Origin: Proales similis
Lineage: Eukaryota > Rotifera > Eurotatoria > Ploima > Proalidae
NCBI GenBank assembly: GCA_019059635.1
Contig: JAGVRJ010000006.1
Location: 2,046,001-2,110,000 of the forward strand
DNA length: 64,000 nt
Direction: 5' to 3'
In this document: positions 48,198 to 57,460 of the stretch, piece by piece
Layout of the letters: each line of letters opens with the position of its first letter
Position numbering within the stretch: position 1 is the first letter of the stretch
Notes under the pieces: generated by a model
The model's database searches: none
Seen by the model: only the letters and a program-made list of their open reading frames with translations
Told to the model about the DNA's origin: nothing
Translations under genes and position numbers: made by a program

Positions 48198-49617
48198 ATG
48201 GAGGGCGTTTTGATTTGGTACAAGTCAAAGGCAAGTGCAATTGGAAAATGACAAGAGTGTCTGTGAACTATTTCTAACTGAACGCTGAACAGGGAAGAGA
48301 AAGTCGAGTAAAGTGCGCACTGGTTGAGCGCTACGCCAACGAGCTTGACGATAGCGAGTTTGTACTGGATGAGAATGGCCGCACGGAGACCATCCGGCTG
48401 CAGCAAGCGAAGAAAATCTCGCGTTATCAAGACTCGTCGTGGGAGATAACAACTGCAGCGGACAGGTCTTACCGTTTTAAGGCCGAGAACGAGGTCGACA
48501 ACGAGAACTGGTTTAAAAAGCTGTCTCAGTCGCAGAGAAGAAGAAACTCCAACAATCAAAACGCCCCAATGAAGGCGAACGGCGTCTATGAGGTCGAAAT
48601 AGACTTCAAGCTCACCGCGTCTAATCTGGCGCTATTCTTCAACGCTTCTGATCACTACGAGGCCAAAGTAGAGCCGCTCGGCTTCTCCATCAAGAACCTC
48701 AAAGATCAGCAGCGATTCTTCTACAAATACAGGTAAACCCGAGTCTTTAATGCGGCTCTCAGTCAACACTTGAACGGGGAGTTTTTTCGAAAAGCGTGAT
48801 CAGACGATTCGGCCTGATGGGCAACGCGTTTCTTATGGAACTGGGCAGTCGGGCGCCCAACGGATCGGGAGTGTTGGCATTGAGAGCGCGCAGTGCCAAT
48901 CGCGCTGAGAAACATGCGCAGCTCAAGCGAGAAATTGAGCAGCAGTTGATGTCATTGAAACGAAAGCTCGAAACAGGTCAAAATCAGCGAGAGCCGACTG
49001 ACACTGGCCTCAATTCAGGCCAAGTGATCTCAGATCAGAAGCAGCGAGAACTCGACTCAAGCTCGGTCCAAGTGACGAGGCCGACTCAAAAGCAGCGAGA
49101 ACTGACTGGCACCGACTCGAATTTGGCTCAAGTCATTCCAGTTACAATTCAACGAGAGCTGAGCGCGAAGCAAAAAGCGCAAAGAGTGAACCGAGCCTAC
49201 AAACAAGACGACAATGATTCAGACGAGTTAGTTGATCGCAACCATGACGAGAGCGACGAGGACGGCCGCAATCGAGGAGCATATTCAGTGCGAATTCAAA
49301 ATAACCATTTTCTTAACCAGCCGGCCACAACAGCCAGCGAGCCGAACTTGAGCTCAAATAGAAGCCGAGAGCTGAGGGAGATAAACGCCATACGAAACCA
49401 ACGCATATATTTCACCCACGAAGGTCAAGTGTCGTCGCTTTCTTCTAAGCCACGCACAAATCGAGCGCAGGAGAGCAGAGAGTCCAGCACAAGCACTGAG
49501 ACCAACTTGAGCTTTTACGGTGAGAACTACGAGCCTCGCTACGGCTCTAAGCGCAACGGGACAAAGCAAGTGATATTTGACGACGACGGCGCTGCCTACA
49601 CTCGAGTCAAACTGTGA
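48198..49617 (+). CDS. DOK: DOK-like adaptor (PH + IRS-type PTB domain)
   Basis: Docking protein downstream of tyrosine kinases. Three exons (48198-48230, 48293-48732, 48795-49617), 431 aa. PH domain: MEGVLIWYKSKGRESRVKCA, EFVLDENGRTETI, YRFKAENEVDNENWFKKL. PTB domain: VYEVEIDFKLTASNLALFF, FSIKNLKDQQRFFYKYSVIR, RFGLMGNAFLMELGSRAPN and GSGVLALRARSANR, matching the DOK/IRS phosphotyrosine-binding fold (R-x-F-G, F-x-x-E-x-G, P-x-G-x-G). The tail has four loosely repeated units beginning QRE (48985-49160), an acidic stretch, and tyrosines in NYEPRYGS that could be kinase targets. The first intron has a GC donor (AAG|GCAAGT) and AG acceptor. Domain pairing supports DOK; individual identities are low. 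Confidence 0.75.
48231..48292 (+). other. GC-AG intron in the DOK-like gene
   Basis: Joining 48230 to 48293 keeps the PH-domain frame; the intron starts GCAAGT and ends ACAG. The nearby GT alternatives put stops in the frame. GCAAGT after AAG is the standard form of the minor GC-AG class. Confidence 0.7.
48985..49160 (+). repeat. In-frame tandem repeat in the DOK-like tail
   Basis: Units beginning CAGCGAGA/CAACGAGA at 48985, 49042, 49093 and 49150 encode QREP.., QREL.., QREL.., QREL.., spaced 19, 17 and 19 codons, with a shared Ser/Thr-x-x-Val pattern before the next unit. Divergent copies suggest an old expansion in a disordered tail. Confidence 0.65.
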
Positions 49618-51088
49618 GCTCTCGCGCCCCCCTATATCGCTATTTATTTATTTTAAATAAACCCAAGCGGCTCTAATGCCTCGATTCGAAATAAATCTGC
49701 TGCTACTGAATGAATAGGACTGTTTTGATTAGCCTCTCGGAGGTGGTTTGTTTCTCTTTGCCTCTTGATTTCAAATCAGGCCTCTTTGCGAAGAGGTCTA
49801 AAGACCGGACGCCAGCCGAACTGAACGCCCTAACCGGAGGTGGCACCATTAGATCTTACGTAATGAGTGTGTGATTGTGTGTGTGTGTGTGTGCTGCCAA
49901 TGAGAATGAAATCTTGTTGTTTGCTTTTGAATGCGAGGACACGCGGCACACGTAATTAAGTGCTTACCGTACGCGTCCGGCCTGCAAGCTTATCAGCGGT
50001 GGCAGAATTCCTGATCGAGGTAAACAATTACCAGAGGCCGCCGCCGTGGGAAGGGGGCGAAGGCTCGGGCTAAGCGACAACGAAAATCGAATTAGGGCCG
50101 AAAACAAAATTCATTAGGAGAATAAAGAGACGAATGAAAGAGAGAGCGAGAGAGAGAGAGAGAGGCAAGGAGGCAGAGATGGAGCAGGGGAGGGGACAGA
50201 GAAAAAGGGAAGCAGATCGGCGAAGGATAGACGCAAACATCGAAGAGCGAAAAGTTGCCTAGCTACTCCTAATATTGGCTCTGAATGTTTTCAACGCTCT
50301 TAATCGGCGATGATGACGAATGACTTGAATTGCTATTTATTTACTTGTATTGAGAGAGCTTGTGTGAGTGTAGGTAAGGGGTTGCCATAATAGCTTTTGA
50401 CATTATTCAGTGTAGCAACATTTAAGTGTTGCAAGGCTTCGCTCCAATCATCGAAAAATAAAAGCGAATAAAAGCCATTGAATGCAAAAGCAAACCAGTG
50501 AATTGAGCAGCTCATTTGGTCCATGTGTTTTGGAATAGGACGTTTAAGTTGACTTTTCTCTCTCTTCTCTCCTTTATTCTGTTGATTTATTTTCTTTTCG
50601 CCCTCTCTCTATTGTTCGTTCAAATTCACATTTGTCCGAGGGCTTGCCAAACAAACAAGCCAAATTAACTGCGATTTGATTCAGCGTGACTAGCGCGCAC
50701 ACACTCTCTCACACACAGGAGCGCGCTTGTGAGCCGAGTGAAGGGCAGAGCGAAAATCAAGGAGCGAGTCAAGGTAGAATGGACCGGTTATGCAATGTTC
50801 ACAAGTAACCATATCAACCAAGCAAATGTAAATAGCTCTCTTTTCCTCCTGATATGATTCAACAGGTGAGAGAAATAATTAGCGGCCCGTAACGAGAATA
50901 ACACAATCCGCTCGACTCATTTGCAACGCTGTTCAAATATCGACTCTTAAGCGGTTTCCTCTTAACTAGGCTCATTGCTCTCTGACGCGTATTGCACGAG
51001 TAAACGTTTTGGTGCACTCGACGACGCATTCTCGTCGCAGTTTAAAAACTTGCCTCGTTCAACTCTTCTAGATGAGATATTAAACTCG
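49618..51088. other. Intergenic region, 1.5 kb
   Basis: DOK 3' flank (AATAAA near 49656), a GT microsatellite (49876-49893), a GA/GAGG-rich stretch (50148-50220) and the presumed promoter/5' UTR of the first LRR-TIR gene. No gene is supported. The receptor frame is open from 50975 but the signal peptide begins at the ATG at 51089. Confidence 0.55.
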
Positions 51089-53410
51089 ATGCAGAGAATG
51101 AGACCGCTTCTGCTTTTGTTGATTGCTGTGCAAGGCTTGAATGCCTACTCGCTGGGCACTAATTGTCCGGCCGCTTGCTTTTGTGACTTGACAGCCGACA
51201 TTCTGACCATAAGATGCAGCCAAGCTGTGGCCAACTTTCGCCTACCTGACCCGGCGTTGAACTCTGATCTGTTGAGAACAATTCAGATCGACGCCACTTC
51301 GTCGGGCATTCAGAATTGGCCGAGCAATATTTGCCAGTACCAGAGCAGCCTTCAGCTGCTCGATTTGTCCGGCAACTCACTGAGCGGCACTCTGACTCAA
51401 AGCAACCTAAACTGCCTGAACAATTTGCTCACGTTGAACCTGGCCAACAATCGATTCAGTGCCATCGAGCCGACAGCGTTCGACAATTTAAATCAACTGG
51501 TCAAACTCGACCTGAGCAATAATCGAATCCAGCAGATCCCGCTCGATCTCTTTCCATACAAGTTGAACAATCTGCGAAACTTGTCGCTCGAGAACAACTT
51601 GATCACCGAACTGGAGCCGTGGTATTTCTATCTGCAAAGTATTCAATACATCGATCTCAGGTCGAATCAAATAGCGGCGCTGACAAACCAGCTCGGCTGG
51701 CGTCTACAAAGTCAACTGTTCTATCCGCAGCTGAGGCAGGCGAACTCGATCGATCTCCGCTTTAATCGGCTAACTCGCTTCGACGACGAGCTCTTGCGGC
51801 TGTACGCAATCTGCGATCGTCTAAGTCTAACATTCTTTCTGCAAATGCTTTACAACATGAACTTGAACAATAATCCGTTCATATGCTCGTGCGAGGGTTC
51901 GTTCAATCTGATGACCATGTTCCGAGAGTTGATCAACACCAACTCACTAGAGCCGAGCAGGCCCATATTCCTGGGCACCTGCAGCACTCCGGCCAACTAC
52001 CAGGGAGCGACGATTTTTAATTTTGAAAATCCGACAAGTTGTCCTTCAGAATTGTTCAGTGCTTCAAACTGTCCCAATGTTCAGACGACGACGATAAATC
52101 CCGTGACCTTGGAGCCGAACATTCCGCTGAACGCACCAGAGCTGCAGCTGGGCGATCAGCTGGTCGACCCGGCGGTGGGCAACACGTCGTTCAACGACGG
52201 CCAGCTGGCCGGCCTGATCGTCGGCCTGGTCGGGCTGTTTCTGCTGCTGCTCATTCTGCTCTACTGCCTGTGCCCGATCGAGGTGCTGGCGCTGCTGTTC
52301 GCCTGCGTGCCCGTCTTCTACCGCATCTGTCCGTGCAAGAGCGGCGCCAAGCGCAACAAGGAGTACGACCTGTTCATCAGCTACAACGTGGCCAGCGAGC
52401 GCTGGGTGCACAACAAGCTGGTGCCGTTCATCAAGGAGCACTTTCTGGTCGAGAACTACATCCTGCACTACAACGCGGCGAACAAGAGGCGCGAGGCGTT
52501 CGGGCCGTATGTGCGCGAGGTGATGAGCAAGAGCTCGTGCATCCTGTTCGTGCTCTCCGACCAGTTCCTCATGCACGAGTGGAACCAGGCGGGCATGCGC
52601 GAGCACCTGCGCCAGCTGGTCACGCGCGACAAGACCCGCTTCGTCGCCGTGCAGATGAGCGACGTCACCGACGACGAGGTCGACGAGTACTTCCGCCACA
52701 AGGTCAAGCTGCCCAGGTTCGTCTCGCTCGAGAACGACGAGTTCATGTTCTGGACCAAGTTGGCCTACGTCCTCTACACCAACGACTCGGCCGATTCGAT
52801 TCTTCCGATTCAATCGGACAAGGCGCCTAACTATCGTGTTAGGCCCAATGATGACATAAACTTTGAAAACTACGACATCACTCGTCCGATTATTCATCTG
52901 CACGGTAAAAAAGATCCGTATGCCACGGACAAGCCGTCAACAGTCCAAGGCGGCAAAGTGACCAAAAAGTCCAAGAAGGGCTTGTTCTCAAGAGAAAAGC
53001 GCCAAAAGATGCGCAACACCGACGATCGCACTTTGCTTGAGTTCAACTCCGACTCGAGCAGTCCAGTTATTGGCGCCAGTCACCGTTCAACAGACGCGGT
53101 TCCAGCCTCCACACGCTTCTCGTCGAGGACGAGCAAGAAGGCCAACAACAACGCCCACCTGCGCCTGGATCTCACCCAGTTGGAGCCAGTGCGCTTCTCG
53201 CAAAAAGACGGCCAGGCGTATCGAATTGAGAGCTTTGGCAACTCGGATTCGACCGAAGCTAAGAACGCCAATCGACGCAATTCCCATCATCTGGTTCTGA
53301 ACCAGCGTGACAATGAGCAAATAATCGACTCCAATCGTCGCTCATTCAACCGACAGCTGAGCAAAAAGGTTCTTGAAAACAACAGACTAGACGACTCATT
53401 TGACGCCTGA
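51089..53410 (+). CDS. LRR-TIR receptor (Toll-like), copy A
   Basis: Single-pass innate-type receptor, 773 aa, intronless as read. Signal peptide MQRMRPLLLLLIAVQG; Cys-capped LRR N-terminus (CPAACFCDL); about five to six LRRs (LQLLDLSGNSLSG, LLTLNLANNRFSAI, LVKLDLSNNRIQQI, LRNLSLENNLITEL, IQYIDLRSNQIAAL); LRR C-cap NNPFICSCEGSFNLM; a long hydrophobic TM segment (about 375-412: LAGLIVGLVGLFLLLLILLY); TIR domain (about 420-565) with box 1 YDLFISYN, ILFVLSDQFLMHEWN and box 3 FMFWTKL. The usual box 2 (RDxxPG, BB loop) is replaced by NAANKRREAFG. A 200-aa Lys/Arg/Ser-rich tail follows. The ectodomain is short compared with insect Toll or vertebrate TLRs. Residues 341-565 are encoded by DNA identical to copy B. 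Confidence 0.9.
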   Translation: MQRMRPLLLLLIAVQGLNAYSLGTNCPAACFCDLTADILTIRCSQAVANFRLPDPALNSDLLRTIQIDATSSGIQNWPSNICQYQSSLQLLDLSGNSLSGTLTQSNLNCLNNLLTLNLANNRFSAIEPTAFDNLNQLVKLDLSNNRIQQIPLDLFPYKLNNLRNLSLENNLITELEPWYFYLQSIQYIDLRSNQIAALTNQLGWRLQSQLFYPQLRQANSIDLRFNRLTRFDDELLRLYAICDRLSLTFFLQMLYNMNLNNNPFICSCEGSFNLMTMFRELINTNSLEPSRPIFLGTCSTPANYQGATIFNFENPTSCPSELFSASNCPNVQTTTINPVTLEPNIPLNAPELQLGDQLVDPAVGNTSFNDGQLAGLIVGLVGLFLLLLILLYCLCPIEVLALLFACVPVFYRICPCKSGAKRNKEYDLFISYNVASERWVHNKLVPFIKEHFLVENYILHYNAANKRREAFGPYVREVMSKSSCILFVLSDQFLMHEWNQAGMREHLRQLVTRDKTRFVAVQMSDVTDDEVDEYFRHKVKLPRFVSLENDEFMFWTKLAYVLYTNDSADSILPIQSDKAPNYRVRPNDDINFENYDITRPIIHLHGKKDPYATDKPSTVQGGKVTKKSKKGLFSREKRQKMRNTDDRTLLEFNSDSSSPVIGASHRSTDAVPASTRFSSRTSKKANNNAHLRLDLTQLEPVRFSQKDGQAYRIESFGNSDSTEAKNANRRNSHHLVLNQRDNEQIIDSNRRSFNRQLSKKVLENNRLDDSFDA
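52109..52783 (+). repeat. 675-bp block identical to 55912-56586 (TM + TIR), copy A
   Basis: By direct comparison this block and 55912-56586 have the same length and no difference I could find, with sharp edges at both ends (C versus A just before; G versus C just after). It encodes LEPNIPLNAPELQL through FWTKLAYVLYTN. Nearly every third codon position is G or C, unlike the rest of the gene. Confidence 0.93.
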
Positions 53411-54870
53411 TCTCACTCGTTTCTCACATGTGCTTGACTGCTTGAGTCAGTCTAACCCCAAATTTTCACTCTATTTTTCTACCCAATAATTATTAGTTTA
53501 ATTATTATTATTATTCTATTTATTTTCTTATCGAAGAGTAAAAGAAAAGTGTCCAGAGTTTACTTGACCGCTATGGCGAGCAGTTGTTGTTTGCTTGTTT
53601 GTTTGTTCACTCGGGGTCCATCTCTCTCTCTCTCTCCTCGAGCGGAATTAATTTCGAACGGAAAAGAGACGTCCGAGTGAGGAATACGAAACGAAATCAA
53701 CTTCCTGAGGCGAGCCTGCCTGCCTGCCCAGTTAATAACCATCATCCGCCTTGTCTCTATGGTTTCTCTCTATTCTCACTCGGCGCTCTTACCAGCCCAT
53801 CTATTCATTCATCCCTCTGAAGCACACACTCGCGCAGATGTATTGTTGCTCGCAGTTTGAACGACAGTATTCATTACCACCTACTTTTATTCTGGTGCTT
53901 TTTGTCAAACTTGAATCGGCGAGCGAGTCCTTTTCGCCATCTCTCTGCAGGGCCCATATTTCTCTTCATTGCGGCTGAATTTTTACGGCTTTTGATTCTC
54001 TGTGTTTGTTGTCGAGTTCAATACCGCCATCAACAAGCGCCTCGAAAGCGAACAAGAATGATCGAACCGGGCGCTAAAAGTTAGAAGAGAGTTAACACTC
54101 GTTGCCGAGGTGACGACGCCAACCAAGGGCCGAGACTGATGTGCCTTAAATGCCCCTTATCAAAGCTCATTGTGAACGCCAAACGTAAACAACAATTCAT
54201 TCGGCCGCTTTGCCTGCCTCGTGCCTTCGTCTATTCATTCAGTGCCTTGTTCAGTGCCCATTTAAACAACTCGATTATGATCACTCGACTTTGATTCGAC
54301 TCCGATGACACTGCTCGCACTTGCAGCGATTCAAGCGAAAATATTTTGTTGTTCAACTTTCCAATGCAAAGGTCGGCTTCTATTGACCTGTTGTCAATCC
54401 ATTAGACCTTTGTTAAGAAAATAATCAACGCGCGGCGGTTCGATAGCTAAGTCGTCAATCGCTTTGCGGCCAGAGCACGATCTGCTCGTGTTCTCAGCCT
54501 TCAGCTTCTTAAGTCTCTCAGCGTCTTTTCCTCTCTTCTACTCGACAACTCCTGTTTTCTCTTCTACCCGGTTAGGTAATAATTGTCGAACTGAACAAAC
54601 ATTAGTTCACTGTTCTCTCTCATTTTATTTTTCTCCCTCTCTCTTTCTCCGTTTCTGTCTCTGCGTGTGAGAGTGTCGCAATCGTTTTCTTTACTCTACC
54701 TAACAACTCAAACAAACAAGCGATGAATGGCAGTTCCTCGACACAACTCGAGTAGAAGCAGCAGAGAGAGAAGCCTTACTCACATTCAGCTTTGATTTAA
54801 TTTGAACTGAAGCGGCCGATGCTGGCAAAATGTTTTCTCACTCTTTTGCACCTTTCAGAAATATGAACAA
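53411..54870. other. Intergenic region between the two receptor genes, 1.5 kb
   Basis: T/C-rich sequence with CT tracts (53622-53637, 54637-54660) and the short simple repeat TTATTATTATT near 53500. Open frames here are low-complexity. No remnant of a third receptor copy was seen. Confidence 0.55.
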
Positions 54871-56892
54871 ATGCTTTTGATCGCGTTTGTAGCTCTGCTC
54901 GTTTGGAGCCAGGTCGGAGCCGAGTCGTTTGAGGCCGATTGTCCGAGTCAATGTCATTGCTCAATTCAATCGAAAACGCTCTCAATTGTTTGCATAAACA
55001 CTGCGGTCGCGCGATCTCGTGGCTCGTTCTTGCTGCCCAGGGTACAGGCGGCACCCAGCATATCGACGGCCACGAGTCTGATCATCAACCAGGCCAATTT
55101 GGTCGAAATTCCGATCAATTTGTGCAACTTTGGATCCACTCTGCGTCTACTCGATCTGTCGGACAACTTGATTGGCGGCCGTCTGACTGGCGTACAATTC
55201 TCTTGCTTGGGCAATCTTCAAATTTTGGACCTGTCCAACAATTTGATCAGCGAACTGGACGAGAACGTGTTCGATCAACTCATTCGGCTCCAAGAGCTCA
55301 ATTTGGCCAACAATCGACTTCGAACTATTTCAAATGTTGTGTTCTTCAACAAGCTGCCCGACTTGCACACGCTAATTATTCGCAATAACCAACTCACTCA
55401 ACTGGATTTCTGGTTTCTGTTTTTGAAAAGCTTAAATGTGCTCGATCTGAGCTACAATCAGATCGAGGCGTTTGTAAATCAGCTGCAATGGAGTCCGTAC
55501 TACCTATCGACCTACCCGACGATGATGAACGCGCAGAGGTTCGATCTCAGCTACAACCGCATCTCAAGATTCGACGACAGCATTCTTGCGCTGACCTCAG
55601 TTTGCAATCTGAACGAGTTTACCTATTTTGTTCGTCTCCTCAATCGAATGGACTTGAGCGGCAATGAGATCAGATGCGACTGCACAGACTCGTACAACAC
55701 TCTTCGTTTCTATCGCCAATACGCAACAGTGAATCCGATTTCGACAATAAACAAAATCTTCTTGACCACATGCACGACGCCACAGGAGAGCTTTGCTCGC
55801 AGCATATTCTCCTTCGTCCCTCCAGAGACGTGCGCGGCTCAGGCTGTTGAGTTTAGCGGAACTAACTGCGCCTTTCAGAGCACGACAACGCTGTCGACTA
55901 GTTCGGCAACATTGGAGCCGAACATTCCGCTGAACGCACCAGAGCTGCAGCTGGGCGATCAGCTGGTCGACCCGGCGGTGGGCAACACGTCGTTCAACGA
56001 CGGCCAGCTGGCCGGCCTGATCGTCGGCCTGGTCGGGCTGTTTCTGCTGCTGCTCATTCTGCTCTACTGCCTGTGCCCGATCGAGGTGCTGGCGCTGCTG
56101 TTCGCCTGCGTGCCCGTCTTCTACCGCATCTGTCCGTGCAAGAGCGGCGCCAAGCGCAACAAGGAGTACGACCTGTTCATCAGCTACAACGTGGCCAGCG
56201 AGCGCTGGGTGCACAACAAGCTGGTGCCGTTCATCAAGGAGCACTTTCTGGTCGAGAACTACATCCTGCACTACAACGCGGCGAACAAGAGGCGCGAGGC
56301 GTTCGGGCCGTATGTGCGCGAGGTGATGAGCAAGAGCTCGTGCATCCTGTTCGTGCTCTCCGACCAGTTCCTCATGCACGAGTGGAACCAGGCGGGCATG
56401 CGCGAGCACCTGCGCCAGCTGGTCACGCGCGACAAGACCCGCTTCGTCGCCGTGCAGATGAGCGACGTCACCGACGACGAGGTCGACGAGTACTTCCGCC
56501 ACAAGGTCAAGCTGCCCAGGTTCGTCTCGCTCGAGAACGACGAGTTCATGTTCTGGACCAAGTTGGCCTACGTCCTCTACACCAACCCGATTGCCAACGA
56601 TTCTATTCTGCCTGTAGACCACTTCAAGCCAAGGATGAAGCCCAACAGCTATCTAGACTATTCAGAGGCAGAGACCAGTCGTAGCCAGTATCCAGCCGAC
56701 GACTTCGACTACTCCTACAATCCTGAGACAAAACGCTTCAGGGTGTTTAACCGTGAAAGTGGCCGGGAGCTGCGTGAGCTCCAAGTCCAAAGCATCGAGT
56801 TTCACCATGGCGATGCATCAAAGTCCCATCAGAAGCAACCAAGTCAGAGTACAAGCCAACTTTCCGGTTATAGCTACCCTTATCGCGACTAG
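54871..56892 (+). CDS. LRR-TIR receptor (Toll-like), copy B
   Basis: 673 aa, intronless. Signal peptide MLLIAFVALLVWSQVGAES; LRR N-cap CPSQCHCSI; LRRs LRLLDLSDNLIGG, LQILDLSNNLISEL, LQELNLANNRLRTI, LHTLIIRNNQLTQL, LNVLDLSYNQIEAF; LRR C-cap NEIRCDCTDSYNTL; then the TM and TIR segment (residues 348-572), identical in DNA to copy A. The tail is only about 100 residues and Tyr/Ser-rich (YSEAETSRSQYPADDFDYSY), differing from copy A apart from a shared DSILP. Same domain plan and same odd BB loop (NAANKR instead of RDxxPG). Ectodomains of A and B are clearly paralogous but diverged, so ligand range may differ while the signalling half is the same. Confidence 0.9.
   Translation: MLLIAFVALLVWSQVGAESFEADCPSQCHCSIQSKTLSIVCINTAVARSRGSFLLPRVQAAPSISTATSLIINQANLVEIPINLCNFGSTLRLLDLSDNLIGGRLTGVQFSCLGNLQILDLSNNLISELDENVFDQLIRLQELNLANNRLRTISNVVFFNKLPDLHTLIIRNNQLTQLDFWFLFLKSLNVLDLSYNQIEAFVNQLQWSPYYLSTYPTMMNAQRFDLSYNRISRFDDSILALTSVCNLNEFTYFVRLLNRMDLSGNEIRCDCTDSYNTLRFYRQYATVNPISTINKIFLTTCTTPQESFARSIFSFVPPETCAAQAVEFSGTNCAFQSTTTLSTSSATLEPNIPLNAPELQLGDQLVDPAVGNTSFNDGQLAGLIVGLVGLFLLLLILLYCLCPIEVLALLFACVPVFYRICPCKSGAKRNKEYDLFISYNVASERWVHNKLVPFIKEHFLVENYILHYNAANKRREAFGPYVREVMSKSSCILFVLSDQFLMHEWNQAGMREHLRQLVTRDKTRFVAVQMSDVTDDEVDEYFRHKVKLPRFVSLENDEFMFWTKLAYVLYTNPIANDSILPVDHFKPRMKPNSYLDYSEAETSRSQYPADDFDYSYNPETKRFRVFNRESGRELRELQVQSIEFHHGDASKSHQKQPSQSTSQLSGYSYPYRD
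55912..56586 (+). repeat. 675-bp block identical to 52109-52783 (TM + TIR), copy B
   Basis: Second copy of the GC-rich identical segment, 3803 bp downstream of the first and in the same orientation. See the copy A entry for the edges. The flanks (ectodomain and tail) are paralogous but diverged. Confidence 0.93.
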
Positions 56893-57460
56893 CATTTGCC
56901 GTTTTTATTTTTTATTTTTAATTCTTTCGGGCGCCATTAGCTTGCGCCATTCTCAAATACTTTTCTGTTTTGCAATCCATTTTTAATTGAGAATAAATTT
57001 CTACGTCAATCGTCTATCGTTCTTCTGGTGCGTGCCGACTATCATTTCAGATGCCTGGTCTTCATTAATTTAAAATAAAAAAATGTTCAAATATGCTTTG
57101 GCCAAATTGGAATCGTATCTTCTTTCAAACATTAATTTGCTCGATATTGTCAGGCGCTTACGTTCGTAAGCTACCTGTCCCGCTCTCGTTTGCCGGTCGG
57201 AAGGGCGTTGACATTGTTCCAATTTGCAATATTTAAAAGTCCTAATCGTTGACTACCGCGCGTAAATTACATAAACTCGTAGCAGAGTATTGCAGTATTG
57301 ACAACGTGCAAAGCAGCTTATATCCACATTGAAGGCAAATATTTGCCCCTTCTCAAATGGATGCAGCTTCCATGCCTATAAATGACAGCGAGCGGCCGAA
57401 AAAAATCGTCAATTTTCGGCACCATTTAGATATTCTTAGAAAGAGAGCGAAAATTTGAGA
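56893..57460. other. Intergenic region, 0.6 kb
   Basis: 3' flank of receptor copy B (AATAAA near 56992) and promoter of RGM-like copy B. A TATAAAT-like sequence lies at 57376-57382, about 80 bp before the ATG at 57461. No gene is seen. Confidence 0.5.

Noticed and set aside
55597-56622. Long antisense open frames over the receptor TIR blocks (also 52064-52903)
   Set aside because: They arise because the block has G or C at nearly every third position, which keeps stop codons out of the other frames. The translations are repetitive and lack domains, and the sense strand encodes the TIR domain.
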